DNA of 64,000 nucleotides. Origin: Isoetes taiwanensis (taxonomy: Eukaryota; Streptophyta; Lycopodiopsida; Isoetales; Isoetaceae). The stretch lies in NCBI GenBank assembly GCA_021234155.1, contig JAJEKV010000159.1, positions 530,466 through 594,465 of the forward strand, read 5' to 3'. This document shows, in pieces, positions 10,656 to 24,041 of this stretch (its first letter is position 1; the number at the start of each line of letters is the position of its first letter). The notes under the pieces were generated by a model. The model saw nothing but the letters and a program-made list of their open reading frames with translations. It made no database searches and had not been told where the DNA came from. Made by a program: the position numbers and the translations under genes.

Positions 10656-12499
10656 TCTTTTATATATTATAGCCAGTGTATAGATATAAGTCTCGTTCTA
10701 TTTTTCTTTTATTATAATACTCCAGTTATTATTCCTTCTCTTAGTTCAAAGCCATTCTAATCGATTATCTCCCAAGTGAGCCATTATATTCCCATGTTGT
10801 AATTTATTATTTTATCGAACTCAAAAATTAATTTTGTGTTGCAACATTTTATTTTCCATTTTGTTTTACTTTAAGAACCTCGTGAGGTTCCTATCCTTGC
10901 TCTAACCGGAGTTGAGCTAAAAGTCATATCCATACTCTATCATACATTACATATTGTATCGTTTCTCGACAGTTTTATCTCTATAGTTTCCTTTCCAGAA
11001 ACAGACGTTTGGAAGATTTCTTATTCATAACCCTGTTCAATTTTTGTGGTGTTTTGTTTTCTTCTTCACATAAATAAGTTTTTGGAAGATATACATAAAT
11101 ACACATGAGCAACTTTGATTATGTGTCCAAATAGCTTGCTTCTTTGATTATCTTTAAAGAGCAGTGTAAATTTTTATCTTTAGAAATTACAGCATTGATC
11201 AAACTTTTAAATCATTGGTTATGTTTATACATCTACCAGACGTCCTGATATTCCTACAATTTGAAGGTAGGTTGAACTATTTTTATTGCTATTTTAGAAA
11301 TTTATCACAAAAAAGATGTATATTCCATATTTGAGGCACAGGTGCAAAATGACATATACATGCGAAGAATTGATAACCTTGGAAGAAATTAGGTTTATGA
11401 TGGATGTGACAAAGTATCGCAGATACAATCAAAACCATCTTCTATTTGGCCTCGCCTTATGGTGATCAAACCAAGGAAATATGCCTTAGCTAGATTTAGA
11501 AGTGCATAGTTCATGTAATTTTGACATGGATATCCCTATGTGTGGAGTTCTACCGTATGGAAGAAAATTGGACTATGTGGTTTTGCATCTCTTGAATCAC
11601 TAGTCCACATCGTAATTATTTGAGGATTGAACATTTTTTTGTCTTGCGGGCGATATTGAGAGAGCCATTTAATAAAAAATGCCACTCTTATATCACCATA
11701 TTGCATAAATAAAAGTGGATTCTGACCATGACCATTGAGCGAGGTTCTAAATAATGTAGAAACCGGATTAAGAAAATCTAGACTAGGTTTGGACCATGAT
11801 GGTGGGGAAGAACATTGCCAAGATTTTATAGCTAGGAGGTGCAAAAAAGACACATTGGAACTCATAATGGAGATTTCTTCCACTTGGCATAATGATGCAC
11901 TATGCATTAGAATATGCATCTAGACGACATATGTTTTTGATACGTTTGACGTTGGTCAAATGGATGACCATTACGGATATAAATTAAGGAAATGGAATAT
12001 GTCCGGGTTGGGTATGGAGATGCCGAATAAAATTGCAGACAATAGTGTGGAACGGTTTGTACATACAAGGTGAAGAGAAGAAAATAATTGGTAATTCAAA
12101 GACTTTAATTTGTAAGTAATTTGTGACCCAAAGGTGTTTGGAGATTGCTTGAAAGTTGCGTAAACAACGCTTCAAATATAGAGAGTTTGGAATGACACGC
12201 TATACCAAAGTCTGGAGGGAACAAGGTAGTTTAATCTCACCAAGGAGGATGCGCCCGACTTGGTATCGGTGTATCCCGAGGAGTAACTCCGCTGGTATAT
12301 GTGTACTAGGACCATTTAATAGTAAAACCTAAAGAAGATAGGATATATACTAGAATTTTAATTCACATTCCATATGAATCTAAGTAATGAAGATAAGGGT
12401 TCTTATACTAGAGGTCAAACATGTCCACTAGGAACTTTTTGGCATTTGCCCCTAGAAAGTTATGACTAGAGCTTGAGGACTTTTTTTTTAAGGCCTTTT
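10656..12499. other. AT-rich stretch with one unassigned minus-strand frame
   Basis: Mostly T-rich non-coding DNA. The longest frame is 11,919-11,536 on the minus strand (127 codons), rich in F, S, L and W. It carries no motif I can name and overlaps an open plus-strand frame (11,735-11,923), so I do not call it a gene. Confidence 0.4.
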
Positions 12500-12780
12500 C
12501 ATGTGTATGGTACTAGATAACGGCGGTTGAGGAAATAAGTTGGTCGCAAGTATGAATATAGCTAGATGCCTATGTCCACGAAGTTACACTATGAGTCTAG
12601 ACTTAGGGTTGGTGCACTATATCATATAATCAACAACTCAGCTTCCTTGGATGTAGGAAGGATTTAGTAGTATCAACTACTATAGTGGTGATCATATCGA
12701 GGATGTCGACAGATATTCAGATGTATATCATATTAAAAGATAATAGAATATTCGCACAAAGCCGAAATATTAATGACTGA
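12500..12780. repeat. Dispersed ~290-bp repeat, copy 2
   Basis: Collinear with 164-455, in the same orientation, 12.3 kb away. The left flank is a T-run. If the two were LTRs of one element they would enclose the unrelated elements at 3.8-10.3 kb, and no primer site or polypurine tract adjoins either copy, so independent copies of one repeat are more likely. Confidence 0.7.
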
Positions 12781-14142
12781 CGTAGGGTTGTAGGGTATAG
12801 GCGCTGAAGAGCTTAATTTGTATGTAATTTATGATTGTGAATAGTGCTTTTTAGTGCCTTCCTATGTTGAAGTCTTTCTTTCGCTTGAGACGCTTCCTCG
12901 CTGTCTTCGTGGCATTTTATTTTTACATGAAGTGTTCTTTTACCTACATAATGCAAGTGTAAGTAGATAATAAATTGACGACAGTTACCATGCCTTTATT
13001 TAATTCTAGAATGGGACTCGCATGAAACCAACAAACAAACCGCCCGACTTAGACTTGCTTCTCATTCATCTCAAAGAGATTTTTCTACAATGGATAGGTG
13101 GGTAGCCGCATACGCTAACCACCCATAAAAATAAAGGGGAAAATCCAATTATATCATTTGGACCCCAACAAAATACAATGCTAATAGAGATCATAGGTAC
13201 CTGCCGAAAAGCTTATCACCGGATTAAAAATCCGGCTTCTTTCGGGTTTTCGAGGAAAACCCTAGTGGATAAGCCTTCGCAAGGGGCTTGGACAAACGTG
13301 AAGGGCATAAAAATCGCCCCAAAACCCAAATGGAAAAGGAAAAGTGATGCCGCCGCTAACCCGCACCGCACATCACCAACAAAACAACAAGACAAACCAA
13401 ACCTCCCAGTGGAGGTTGATTACGCTTCCACCAATTTCGATAAAAAATACAATAACAAAGAGGGGGGGATGGGTTCAAAGAGAATAATAAGGTACTGAGA
13501 AAGAAGAGGAAGCCCCCTGAGAAGTCGGGCGGTAAACGCTTCCTAAAAATAGCCAACTCCCAACTGTAACGGCATGCGCCCCGCGATGCATGAAATATAG
13601 ATACCGTCCATTTAGAATGGCGATCCGATGTCTCTTTCGATGGGATTTTAGAATGGAACTCGCGATGAAACCAACAAACCGCCAATACCAAAGGACTTCC
13701 TTAACAAACTAGGATCGAGGACGCAAGGTCACAGATGAAGGCTAAAGGCCGAGAACGGACAAAGATGAAAACGCCTGTTTGATTGAAACCAGGGTGAAAA
13801 AGCCCCTCCCCCGCCCGGAAACAATTCAAAGAGAATAAGGCTTTTTTTTTAGTGCCTTCCTAAGAAGAGGAAGCTTCCGATGAGAAGTCGGGCGTAAACG
13901 TTGTCTTCGTAGCATTAACTCCCAACCGTGGGCATGCGCCCTACATGCATGCAAAACATGCATGCTCGATTCTAGAATGGCGACCGACATGTACCATGAT
14001 CGATTTAATTCCTATTGCAACAATTTCTAGCGATTACGTGACTATGTAAGCATAATAATGAATCCTATTTTAAAATCAAGTATCCTTGAGATGGAGTGCA
14101 TTATAAAAGCAAACTATTTAGTAGAATGTACTTTATTCCATA
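12781..14142. repeat. Repeat cluster of 45- and 140-bp units
   Basis: A ~140-bp block at 13,497-13,645 recurs at 13,860-13,998, sharing AGAAGAGGAAG, GAGAAGTCGGGCG, AACTCCCAAC and GGCATGCGCCC. A second word (AGAATGG followed by ACTCGC and ATGAAACCAACAAAC) occurs at 13,007-13,050 and 13,648-13,685. CATGCATG arms at 13,952-13,972 form a hairpin. The 106-codon frame 13,178-13,498 is lysine-rich and unassigned. Confidence 0.55.
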
Positions 14143-14242
14143 CCGATACAATCATATACATTGGAAATCAAATCTGTCATAAGCTGCATGCGCCGATACA
14201 ATCATATTCATTGGAAATCAAATCTGTCATAAGCTGCATGCA
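14143..14242. repeat. Two-copy tandem repeat, 50-bp period
   Basis: Units 14,143-14,192 and 14,193-14,242 differ at only about two positions. Each begins CCGATACAATCATA and ends AAGCTGCATG. Near-identity shows a recent slippage or duplication. Confidence 0.85.
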
Positions 14243-16399
14243 ACAAAAGTTGTTAATGGTGTAACTGCTGGGTATTCCATGTCATTTTATTAATCGAAAA
14301 GTAAAGCATCAATAAAGAATGCAGAATGAAAGGCCATGGATCATATAGAATGTAGAAGTGCAAACTTGACTATGATGATTGTCGTTTCCACATCTTAAAA
14401 GGTTGAGAAAAAAAACTTGAGAAAAGATTGGATTTGCCCTAATCACATTGCACAAAGTCCTTCTTAATACCGCTGATCACATATGGGTATGGAAAGAAAT
14501 AAGATACTGCGAGGATGCAAAATGCCAAGCCCATCGATAACATATGAATGAACAAAGCGACATCTTTTTTTTTTTTTTTTTTTCAAATATTAAATGTCAA
14601 TGGAAAAAAATCTATATATTTAACATCAAAAATAAACTTTTCTATCAAAAATAAACATCTATAAGGTTCAGTAACTTATTGTGAAATTGCAACATCTAGA
14701 ATTGACTACAAAGATGAATGTAAACTGCTGCAAATTTTTGAACTATGTTACTAAATGCTTTAACATTTTCACATCTTTTAGACTTGGTTCCGTTATCTTG
14801 CAACCACACATCGAATGAATCAGCCGAATTTAAAAAGACTTCTCTTAACAAACACAATGTTGCATGCAAGTTCATGCAATCTCCCAAATCGCCTCGGGTT
14901 ATTAGCATGAATGGTTATTAAAGTTAAAGTATGCATTGCAAGAAATAATGTACCTTCCGAATTGAAGAGTCGGGCAAAAATATCTATTAACTCGACCCAA
15001 TATGACTCAGAGTGGTATAATATCCACAACAAAATCCTCCACCGTGTTGAAATCGCATGAGGCAAACAAAGGAGCCGATAGTGGTCATAAAGAACATAGG
15101 CAATATCTTTCACCTTAGAATTTTCTCATAAAGCATTGTCTAACAATCATATGCCAAGAGGATCGTGGGCATATGATATCAGCTTCCCAAAGATAGATGA
15201 GACATTAAAAGCATTGCCAATCTCGATATACACTAAAGAACAGAACACTAAATAATCCAAAACTTACATGTCATTGCTTTAACTCAATCGTGCAAAATAA
15301 TAAAACCAAAGAAGACCTCGCATTAGTATGAACCCATAAGATGTCATTCAAGCAAGAATAAACCCATTGGTATGAACCCATAAGATGTCATTCAAGCTTG
15401 GTTCCAAAATTGCCCGGAGGCACAAATGAATCCTTTGATAGTCCCACATAACATAGAATATGTGAGGAGAACTAAATCATACACTATCCATATCTGTACA
15501 CATGAGGAGAACGAAGCCCTTTGAATAGAGCCGGCCAAGCCCTCTTTAAGTTGGCAACACACGAAGATTTTTTAGACGTTCAGATTTTCGTCGCACCTTT
15601 CGGAAAGATTATTTTAGATGTCACACCCTTTCCTTTGCAAACACACGTATCCATGTGGCACAATTTAAGCCATCAATCACGCCATACCAAGGCAGTTCAA
15701 GCATAAAAAAACATTAGTGGTTATTTGAGCAGCTTCCTATGTTCAAAATGCAGTACATGGCAACTGAAATTGTGATCGGTGGGAACTGAAATTGTGATCG
15801 GTGGGAGGTTGCTGGTGTTAATGAATATTTGATTATGTTTGTCTCATAACTTAGTTAAAATGTAGTTACTTGTTGCCTCTATCAAGAATTATGAGTCATG
15901 CACCGATCCACATCAATTTGCGCAACTCTTAAAGGGGCAACCACAGAAGATTCATCCTTCAAATTCATGCTGCAAAACTTGCAAATCACCAAGCTTACTA
16001 ATAGTTTTCTTACTCAATTGTTGAGCATTCTAATGTAGCAAACCAGCTTTTGCGCCCACTAATAGAGCGCTAATATAAAGCCTTCCCAGTAAATGAAACT
16101 ATTCAAATTTGCAAATAATAAACGAAATATCTATGATTGACAGTCTAAACAGCTGTAGTTAAACATCAATAGCTCAGAGAAATGAATAAATAGATAGATA
16201 ACTTAAAGCAAAAAAAAAATCTTATTCATAACCACCTATTATGAAACCCTGTGTTCACGCTAGATGGATAAGTTTTCTAGAGAATAAGAATATATTCTCA
16301 TTTATTCAACCTGCAAGAGGCTGGTTAAGAAAATAAAATATTGAAAAGGGAACCTTCCGCAGACCAATGCTTGGGAACTTAAATAGTCATATTGCACGT
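14243..16399. other. AT-rich stretch with short tandem repeats
   Basis: No supported gene. Contains a T-run at about 14,565-14,583; a 27-bp unit (TATGAACCCATAAGATGTCA...) at 15,327-15,353 and 15,371-15,397; and a perfect 22-bp tandem pair at 15,762-15,783 and 15,784-15,805. The block at 15,540-15,690 recurs diverged at about 19,620-19,780, sharing TTTCCTTTGCAAACACA and TATCCATGTGGCACAA. Minus-strand frames at 14.7-15.1 kb carry no motif I recognise. Confidence 0.6.
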
Positions 16400-18690
16400 C
16401 TTTGTAACTTATAATGCTTTACTTGATTCTTATGGTAAAAGGGAAAGTACAAAGAAGCCAAAAGGATTTCATGAAGATGCAATGAGATCCCCGGATGTTG
16501 TTCTATGAGAACTAAATATTTTCATAGATGCATATGGTACATGAGACATATTTAGATATGGCCATTTTTTCATCTCAGTCCATGCAAAGAATATTGTTTT
16601 GATGTTGAAAGCCGGCCACAATACTGAACCTTTTAAACTTTATGTTTGGGAAAGAAAATTTAATTTAGCTTTTAGGATGTAAGAACAGCTTTCATAGGCC
16701 GTAATGACATCATAAACATAACTATCTATGAACCCATCATACACTAACATCCATCTGGCATCTTGGAAGATTGTAATCTGCCGCCATATCACAAATGATG
16801 CATATGAAAGCTTTTGTATAGAAAACAAACATCGAACGTGAAATAAAAAACTGACCCAAGGTCCATTTTTTCAAACCTTCAATGATACACAATTGATGGA
16901 TGCAAATCGTCGAGTTATTGTCTACATTGGATAGACCAGCTAAAAAAAACCAAGGACATAAGTTTCTTACTCCAAAAGATTTTCCATGAGATCACGGCGA
17001 AAAATGAATATGTATTCAGTTTATTTAATAAGAGAGTTCTGATTATTCACCCGCCGAATGTATAATATTAGGCTACTGAAGCAAGAAAGCATGAAAAAGC
17101 CCAACATATGGCAAAAGGGAATGCATACTATCCTTCACGCATATTGTTTGTTCTAGAGAGGTGAAAGAAGCCCTTGAATAAAGTGTAGATAAGCGCATTA
17201 AATAGAATGGTGCGTAATAGAATGCATGATAACGGGAAAGCAACCTCTAAAAAAAATTTAAAAAATGGAGATTAGAATTGCAATGAAACTAAAACCATGT
17301 CCTCCTCCACTTCTCTATAAAAACCCTTTTCTCTACCATGGTAGCCTAAGATCGAGGTCAAAAACGAAAATTTGGAACTTGCAATATGGATATTAGTGTC
17401 TGCACATTAAAACAAATTGAGTGACCTCTCATCACCAGTATCCTAACTATCAAGGGCACAAAAGAAATCGGGCATTAAATATCCCATCATGAGACGAACC
17501 TTATCATTCTTCCTTTTTCATTTTGAAACATATAGTCTTTTAAAACTTTTTATGCTTATGTTGTAACTTTGTAAGTTTTATTGATTTTTATGGTGGCGGA
17601 AAGTACAAAAAGCTACATCCTTGTGAAGATGCAATGAGACCATAGTTCCTCCCGAGAACTAAAAATTTTGCATATGGTAGGCGCCGTCGGTATGGCCAAT
17701 TTTTTCAAAACCTTAAATTGTTTTGATGTTGAAAAAGAACACCTAATGAATAAACTTTACTTTGAGCAAAATTTAAATGGATTCTGGATGTAAGAACACA
17801 TTTTGCCGATGACATCATAAACATTCCTATCTATGAACCCATCATTTTAACATCCATCTTTAACCTATTTTTGAACAAATTTCCTGCATATGGTTTTTCT
17901 TTTCCATTATTCCATTTCCCTCTTTTTCTGGTCAAACGGAAATTTTTAAACTATCCTTTTCCATTTTTCCAGCGGTTTCATACACAATTGATGGATGCAG
18001 GATTTAGTTTATTGTTCACATTGACGTTATACTTCCCTTTGCAAAAGAAACCATAATTTGTCATATGGTTGCCGGGTGGTAATTTGTCCCTCCTTTTCCA
18101 TGAGATTTTTGAAGAGATTAGAAAGGAGTGACAATATGTATTCAGTTTATTTAATAAGGGGAATACCTGATTATTTCGGTATAATATTAGGCATCGTAAG
18201 AAAGTATGAAACCTTAACATATGGCTGAAAGGGAATGCATACCGGCCCATATCCCACTTTAGGTGAAAGAAGCCCTTGAATAAAGCCGTAACATAAGCTT
18301 TAAATAGAATGGTTCGTTGTATTTAGAGTCGACTTTCTTTTTTGTGCAACCTGCAAAAAAAATTGCAGAAAATGGAGATTATGGAATTGCAATGAAACCT
18401 TAAATGCCTCCCTCCACTCTTATAAACCCTTTTAATCTTGTTTTGGTAGCCCAAGTTTGAGGTCAAAACTTTTCCTGCAAACTTGCAATATGGATATTCA
18501 GACCGTTCCAAATTTCCCTCTCATCCTTTCTAACTATCAAGGGCACCGGACGCCTTTTTCCTTTCCTTTGCCATTTCGCCTCCTTTTCCTTTCTTCCCTT
18601 TTGCATGTTCTTTACATTTTTAGCATGGCCCAAAATTTTGTAAGTCACGCCAGCAAGGCAAATAGGGACCCAAATGCTACATCCTGATGA
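16400..18690. repeat. Tandem duplication of a ~1.1-kb unit
   Basis: Unit A (about 16,400-17,555) and unit B (about 17,556-18,690) are collinear. Anchors are GAAGATGCAATGAGA, TTGTTTTGATGTTGAAA, ATGACATCATAAACAT, CTATCTATGAACCCATCAT, ACACAATTGATGGATGCA, TATGTATTCAGTTTATTTAA, GTGAAAGAAGCCCTTGAAT and GCAATATGGATATT. Neither unit has a convincing coding frame. The family is unknown. Confidence 0.75.
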
Positions 18691-20300
18691 CTATCAACCA
18701 TCAAATTAGGCGCACCGCTTATGACATGACCTACGCTATATACATATGGTTATTTCCGCATAAATTAACGACTATGGATAAGAGAGACATTTAATACTCG
18801 GTATTGGATTCGAGATAGTAAATGGTGTGACACTTTATGTAACATCGCAGGAGTATCTTAAAACATGTCATGGTTGCAACCTATATTTCTTAGAAAGTAT
18901 TCAAAAGAATCACGGCTTTAATGTACATTACATGAAATGTATCTAAAATTCGACAAAGATCTAAAACATTTGGTTATAATAAAAGAGCTTGGTTGTAATA
19001 AAAGGAAGCTTGGTTATAATAAAACTCAATTGTAATTTTAACATAAATTCTACAATCGTTCGATAATATGGATAAACTCAAAATCAAAGAGCAAATTACA
19101 AAAAAAACGGGGTCCCGCCTAAACATACCTTTTTTCAACTCACAAATGGTCCTTCATATGTATTATTCAGACATGTTTTATCACAACATGACATGAAGAA
19201 GACAAAAACATCCAACGAGACAAAACCTCCAGTAGCAACCCATCATTTGATATGAAATGCTCAAGACCCTCGTAAATTAAAAAAATCCGCATTTAGTCTT
19301 ACAAAGAAAGGATCAAATGAAGAGGGCTTGAGTTCCAGTAAGCTCCTAAATCTACCAAGAAAAACAACGACAAATCAATGCCGGTCATGGAGGCAAATAC
19401 TTTATAGTAAATGTCGACATTAACCCGGAATGAAAGAAATACTTTAAATTCTAAAAGTCGACATTTCAATGACACATTTTACAAAACAAATGTTCTTCTT
19501 TTACTTGTCAATATTATTGCTTACCAAATTTCCTTTTCCCCGTACCAGATTGCAACCAACCTAAATCCAAGAACATTTGGAGCGTTTGCAATCAAATCCA
19601 ATGCCTATGTTATTTTTCCCACCCTTCGCCAACATTTCGCATTTTTAAGATTTTCGTCAAGATCTTTTTGATTGCAACATTATTTTAGACGGGCTGTTTT
19701 GTTTCCTTTGCAAACACATGTCGTATCCATGTGGCACAACTGCCATCGATCAAGAATAGGCACAAAGGGACAAATCAAGGCCGTCCGACGGGGCAAGGTG
19801 GACATTATGAAGGAGATCTCGAGGCCGTTTTTGCTAATTGTATGACCGGACGCTTACCTGCGGTTTTATAATATAGGATGTATGCCCTCACACCCTTTGA
19901 AAACCTGATTGGCTTAAAATATTTAAAAATCCCTAACTATAAGTTAGAGTGCAAACTCGAGTGCAATTTAACATCTATTATGCACAATGAGCTTTAGGGG
20001 CTGTAATGACATTGCTTTAAATCTTTATTGATGAAAAGTGATACAGCTTGAAAAGCATGAGTGAGCATTAAGTTGTGACTGTTTGCACTTGATAATAATA
20101 AGTTGTTATTATGCCAATAGCATTGATAATATCGCTGCTTTATGCCAATAGCATTGATAGTAAGTTTGTTGTTATTTAACAATGTTCTCGTTAGTAAGTT
20201 TGTCGCTATTTAACAATGTTCCGATAGTAAGTTTGTTGTTATTTAATGATGTTCAAGCATATTGGCTCGGGCAATTGCTAGGTTGTGCAACATGTTTTTC
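18360..20300. repeat. Segmental duplication, copy 1
   Basis: This block matches 21,440-23,400 in order and orientation. Shared text includes AATTGCAATGAAAC, AACTATCAAGGGCACCGGA-like words, GATAAGAGAGACATTTAA, ATCGCAGGAGTATCTTA, AATCACGGCTTTA and GATGAAAAGTGA. The central 19.1-19.85 kb part is less alike. It overlaps the end of the 1.1-kb tandem unit, so the duplications happened on top of each other. Confidence 0.65.
20111..20256. repeat. Two small minisatellites
   Basis: ATGCCAATAGCATTGATA occurs twice (from 20,111 and 20,142, 31-bp shift). Then TAGTAAGTTTGTTGTTATTT-type units of 32-34 bp run three times at 20,158-20,256. Confidence 0.8.
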
Positions 20301-20302
20301 AT

Positions 20303-21440
20303 GTTTTTTTTTTTGAGGGATAAAATTAATTAATTAACAATAAAGAAGTACATGAAGAGCGATATATAGGTACACCTACGCCAGCAAGCATGCTTGCATA
20401 GCAACCCCCGACATCAAGAAAATCAATTACCCATAATGATGAATACACCATAACTATCAACTATAAGAAGAGTGTTTTGCCAAATCACGCTTTAAACTGC
20501 TCCTTCCGAAAGGGAGGCCAAGTATGAAAGATAAAGTCCGTACTTCAGCCGAGGGATGAGTATACCAGAGGCACGCCTCTTCATTCCTAAACACCTTCAT
20601 ACACCGCCTCTTCCAAATAAACCGAGAGAGTAAACCATGTTTACGAGATGGAAGGCTGCTTCTTAACGGGGCCAACTCCTAGGATATATACCCAAAAGAA
20701 CCTCTTGACATCAAGAGGTATGAAACAAACGCCAACCCACCGCCAAAGATGCCGAATCTCTGAGATAAAACAAGCAAAGGTTCCAAGGTCTCCGGCCGCC
20801 ACACATCGGACATAGGTTCATCGATGAACGGCAAACTTCAGGACCCAAGTATTTACCCAGAAGACCTGCACTATTATTTGCCATAGCAATGTCGCGGGTC
20901 TTAATGTGGCGAGTATTGATTCCACACCCACTTCCACACATTCGCCCCTTGACATCGCTAAACTTGTAACATCTATGAACCATTCATACACTAATTCATC
21001 TTGAATAGCCGTGAAGATAACAAGTCTTAAACAAAGTTATCGCACAATCCTTGGTCACACCAGCCATACCGAAACGCCCTCGTGGAGGATGCAAAGGAAG
21101 ATTACTTTTTCCACCACATCGACCCGTGATGACCATGTCGCATTCTTTTTAGCCCAAACCCCGTCCCGAACAAAAGCCAAACCTAACCGGGCCATCAAGA
21201 TACCCGCCCCCAAAGAAACGCCATTTGAGACCATCTACGCCGAACCCGACAATCCACATAGGGCTAATATTTATAGGGGGCAAGGGGATCCACCATGGCG
21301 ATGAGGTCAACCTGATGGAAAACCGGAGGCATCTATCTCAAATAATGGGCGAACTCGTTCCCATGCCCGCAACGTAATTCGAAGCGGGAGAGGCATTGAC
21401 GTAAGGCTTAATATCTAGAAATAGCGGCGTAATAGAGTCG
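20303..21440 (-). mobile_element. LINE 3' end (zf-RVT / C-terminal region), degenerate
   Basis: On the minus strand, 20,983-20,711 encodes a piece with IKTRDIAMANNSAGLLG followed by a CPMCGG knuckle, the layout of the zinc-binding segment after the reverse transcriptase of plant L1-type LINEs. The next frame (20,675-20,457) has FIWKRRCMKVFRNEEA, like the W.IWKxRN.xxF segment typical of those proteins. A T-run at about 20,304-20,313 on the plus strand would be the poly(A) tail. The reverse transcriptase core is not identifiable; a frame at 21,304-21,011 on the plus strand is a shadow. Insertion lies between the two copies of the segmental duplication. The 5' limit is uncertain. Confidence 0.55.
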
Positions 21441-23400
21441 GCGCCTAGGAATGGCTTATGAAAAACCACAGTAAAAAATGGAGAGGAGAATTGCAATGAA
21501 ACTAAAACCATGTCCTCCCCTCCACTTACCTATAAATGAACTTTCTAAATGATGGACCTTGCCTATGGAGAGGTCAAAACAAAAATGCAACCCTTGCACA
21601 TTGATATTCAGGTTCCACCACGCAAGGGAACACCGGACCACCCTCATTCCTCATTGCCTCCCAAACAAAGGGCACCGGATAATGGCGGAAATTTCGAACG
21701 CATCTTACTCTATCATTCTTGGCATTTTAGATGTTCTGTAGATATTTGCCGAACACAAACGGACTTTTGTAAGTCACCGCCACCATTGATAGCTTCCCAC
21801 CCTTCCACCAATTAAGATGTCTTGCCTTACTAACCGGATATCCTCCCGAGATGCTTATTGCGCAAATATCCATGCCAAACCGGGATACCCAAAAGCCTAG
21901 AACAAATTAACGACTACATGGATAAGAGAGACATTTAAAAATGGGTATTGGATTCCCGATAACGTAAAATGGTGTGACACTTTGTCCAATTCATTAAACA
22001 TCGCAGGAGTATCTTAGAAAATGTCCGGCTGCAACCTATTTTGTTAAATTCAGTATTTGCAAAACAAGAATCACGGCTTTATCGATGTACAATTTGTTCG
22101 AAAGCCATCCGCCATCCAGCAAGACCTTCTATGACCCCCCGTTATATCCAAAGAGCTTGGTTAGAATCGAAAAGGGCTTCCGCTTACAATGGTGAATAAA
22201 TTGTAATTTTAACCGGGCGAATTCCCACCAATCCCGAAGATAATATGGATGCTCACCATGGATAATGCGAGTTTGCTGAAGGAAAGGGTTTCAAAAAAGC
22301 CTTAAAATAAAGCTCTCTCCACACCCCAAGGCAGCATCATTCTCTTCAAAAATCCCAAATGTTACGCCGCCAGGGTGGGACGAGCAAAATCCAGCATTGG
22401 ATTTAGACTATCCGCTCCATAATGCTTTTCCCGTGGAATGTACACCCTCAAAAAAAGGTAACATTAAAAGAAATTTGGTAAGAATGAACCCCCATTGCAT
22501 TGGATTAATATTTGTTTATCGAAGCCTCATGGAAAGGGCCTTTTAGAATTTCTTATATCGGTGAGGATAACAACGTTCATTGAAATACATTTATAGACAC
22601 CGGATTTTTCACCTTTGGGAATTGTCGAGATTGCATGGTTGAGTCTATAGTCTAGAACATCCCACCCAAGAGATCTTGGTACGCCTAAATGCCGGAGTTT
22701 AATTTAGCTGTCTTGAGCAATTCATCCTTGAAAAAAAACTCAATGGGGATGTTTTGTGTCGCCGGGTTTTTGTCTTCATGCCAAAAGCCGTGATAAAACT
22801 CCTCCGCATCCCCTTTATGAAGGTGGGGTACCGGGAGTTGAAGAAAAAAGGTATGTTTCGGGATTTGAGATTTGTAACTCAACAACTTCTTCTAAAGACG
22901 TCCACACATAGATGAAACGCCCTCACGAAAAAGTGGGAAAACTGCTTGAAAATGCTTAAAATCTTTGATTTCCTTGAGTAACCGTTAAAACCCGACCATC
23001 GGGGCAACTTCAACATCTATTTGATGTCGCATATTTCTTCCGTCGAGTCTGCCTGAAGAACATTGCGAATTAGTTAAATCTTCCCTGATGAAAAGTGACC
23101 CCGGCACCCTTGCAAAGCATGCAGCTCTTCTCGACTCGTCTTTGCACTTGAGGCGCAATATCTCATTCTCAATGAAAGCCGTCATAAGGCCCCGTCTAGA
23201 GTTTCCAATAGCACGATAGTAAGGCATCTATGACTCGTTCGTACCAAGAATCTCCCCAAGACTTTTGTCGCTGACTTAACAGCCGCTAAAGCCTTTATCA
23301 TACCGCACATCCCGGGTTATCCCGAAAGATGCTAAACCAAATACCGACACTCTCCAAAGTAAAGTCCTGTCCTTCAAGAACCTAGTGTTTTTCATGTTGT
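21441..23400. repeat. Segmental duplication, copy 2
   Basis: Collinear with 18,360-20,300 (anchors given there). Compared with copy 1, it has extra ~100-bp text at 21,600-21,900 and a different middle (22,270-22,890). Short frames here (for example 22,885-22,685 minus and 23,227-22,985 minus) are not conserved between copies and are not called. Confidence 0.65.
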
Positions 23401-23840
23401 CGCAAAGGTTATGGCAAGTTACGCAAGTTCTTCCAATTACCTATATGATAAAATATAAGAATCAACTTTATTGTAAGTGGTATCATTAGACCTGCTTCCT
23501 CATTGAAGCAAATCATATAATAAAAATATAAGTAGTTACATGGATGGCTTTTCATGATGATGGCTTTTTGCAATAATGGCATTCCCAATCCGCTACTCTT
23601 TCTAATTACGTTGTCACCCAAATTTCCTATAGGGTGAAATAGAATGGGTTTTAGAAATGCTTTTGTAAGCTTCTTTAAAGTTGTGCTTTTCTTTTTGTAT
23701 GCATGTCATTTATGATACAACATTTTGTGTTTGCATGATGCCATAGCTTTGCTCATCTTTTATGTTTGTGATTTAATCTTTCTAGATTGTTTGTGCATTT
23801 AAATTACGCTTGGCTCTACAACATATTGGTTAAGTTAATA

Positions 23841-24041
23841 TTGTTTTGCAGGTCAAGCTATGATTTTAGTGCAATATATAATAAATTAGCTGATGTGGAC
23901 CTGCTCGACTCCACAACATATAAGAAAAGTTTGTATGCAAATAACAATCTAGAACTTAAGATGGTCAAAAACTATAAGGATAGCTATAATATAGGCAAGC
24001 CTTGGGAAAGAGAAAGTTTTGAGCTCGACAAATTAAGCTGA
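23841..24041 (+). pseudogene. Exon-like frame, product unknown, duplicated downstream
   Basis: TTGTTTTGCAG (ending about 23,851) is a good plant splice acceptor. It is followed by an open frame to TGA at 24,039-24,041 containing DSTTYKKSLYANNNLELKMV. The segment from 23,898 is repeated at 24,130, where another frame retains DSTYKKSLYTNENLELKMV and the words that follow before its own stop. That amino-acid similarity survives where the DNA has changed hints at a former coding exon. I do not recognise the family and no upstream exon is evident. Confidence 0.35.

Noticed and set aside
11536-11919. Minus-strand 127-codon frame as an F-box protein C-terminus
   Set aside because: The resemblance is only compositional; no F-box or kelch motif is present upstream.
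14143-15805. CRISPR-like array
   Set aside because: Only two-copy tandem repeats of different lengths; no spacers and no cas genes, and the DNA is that of a plant.
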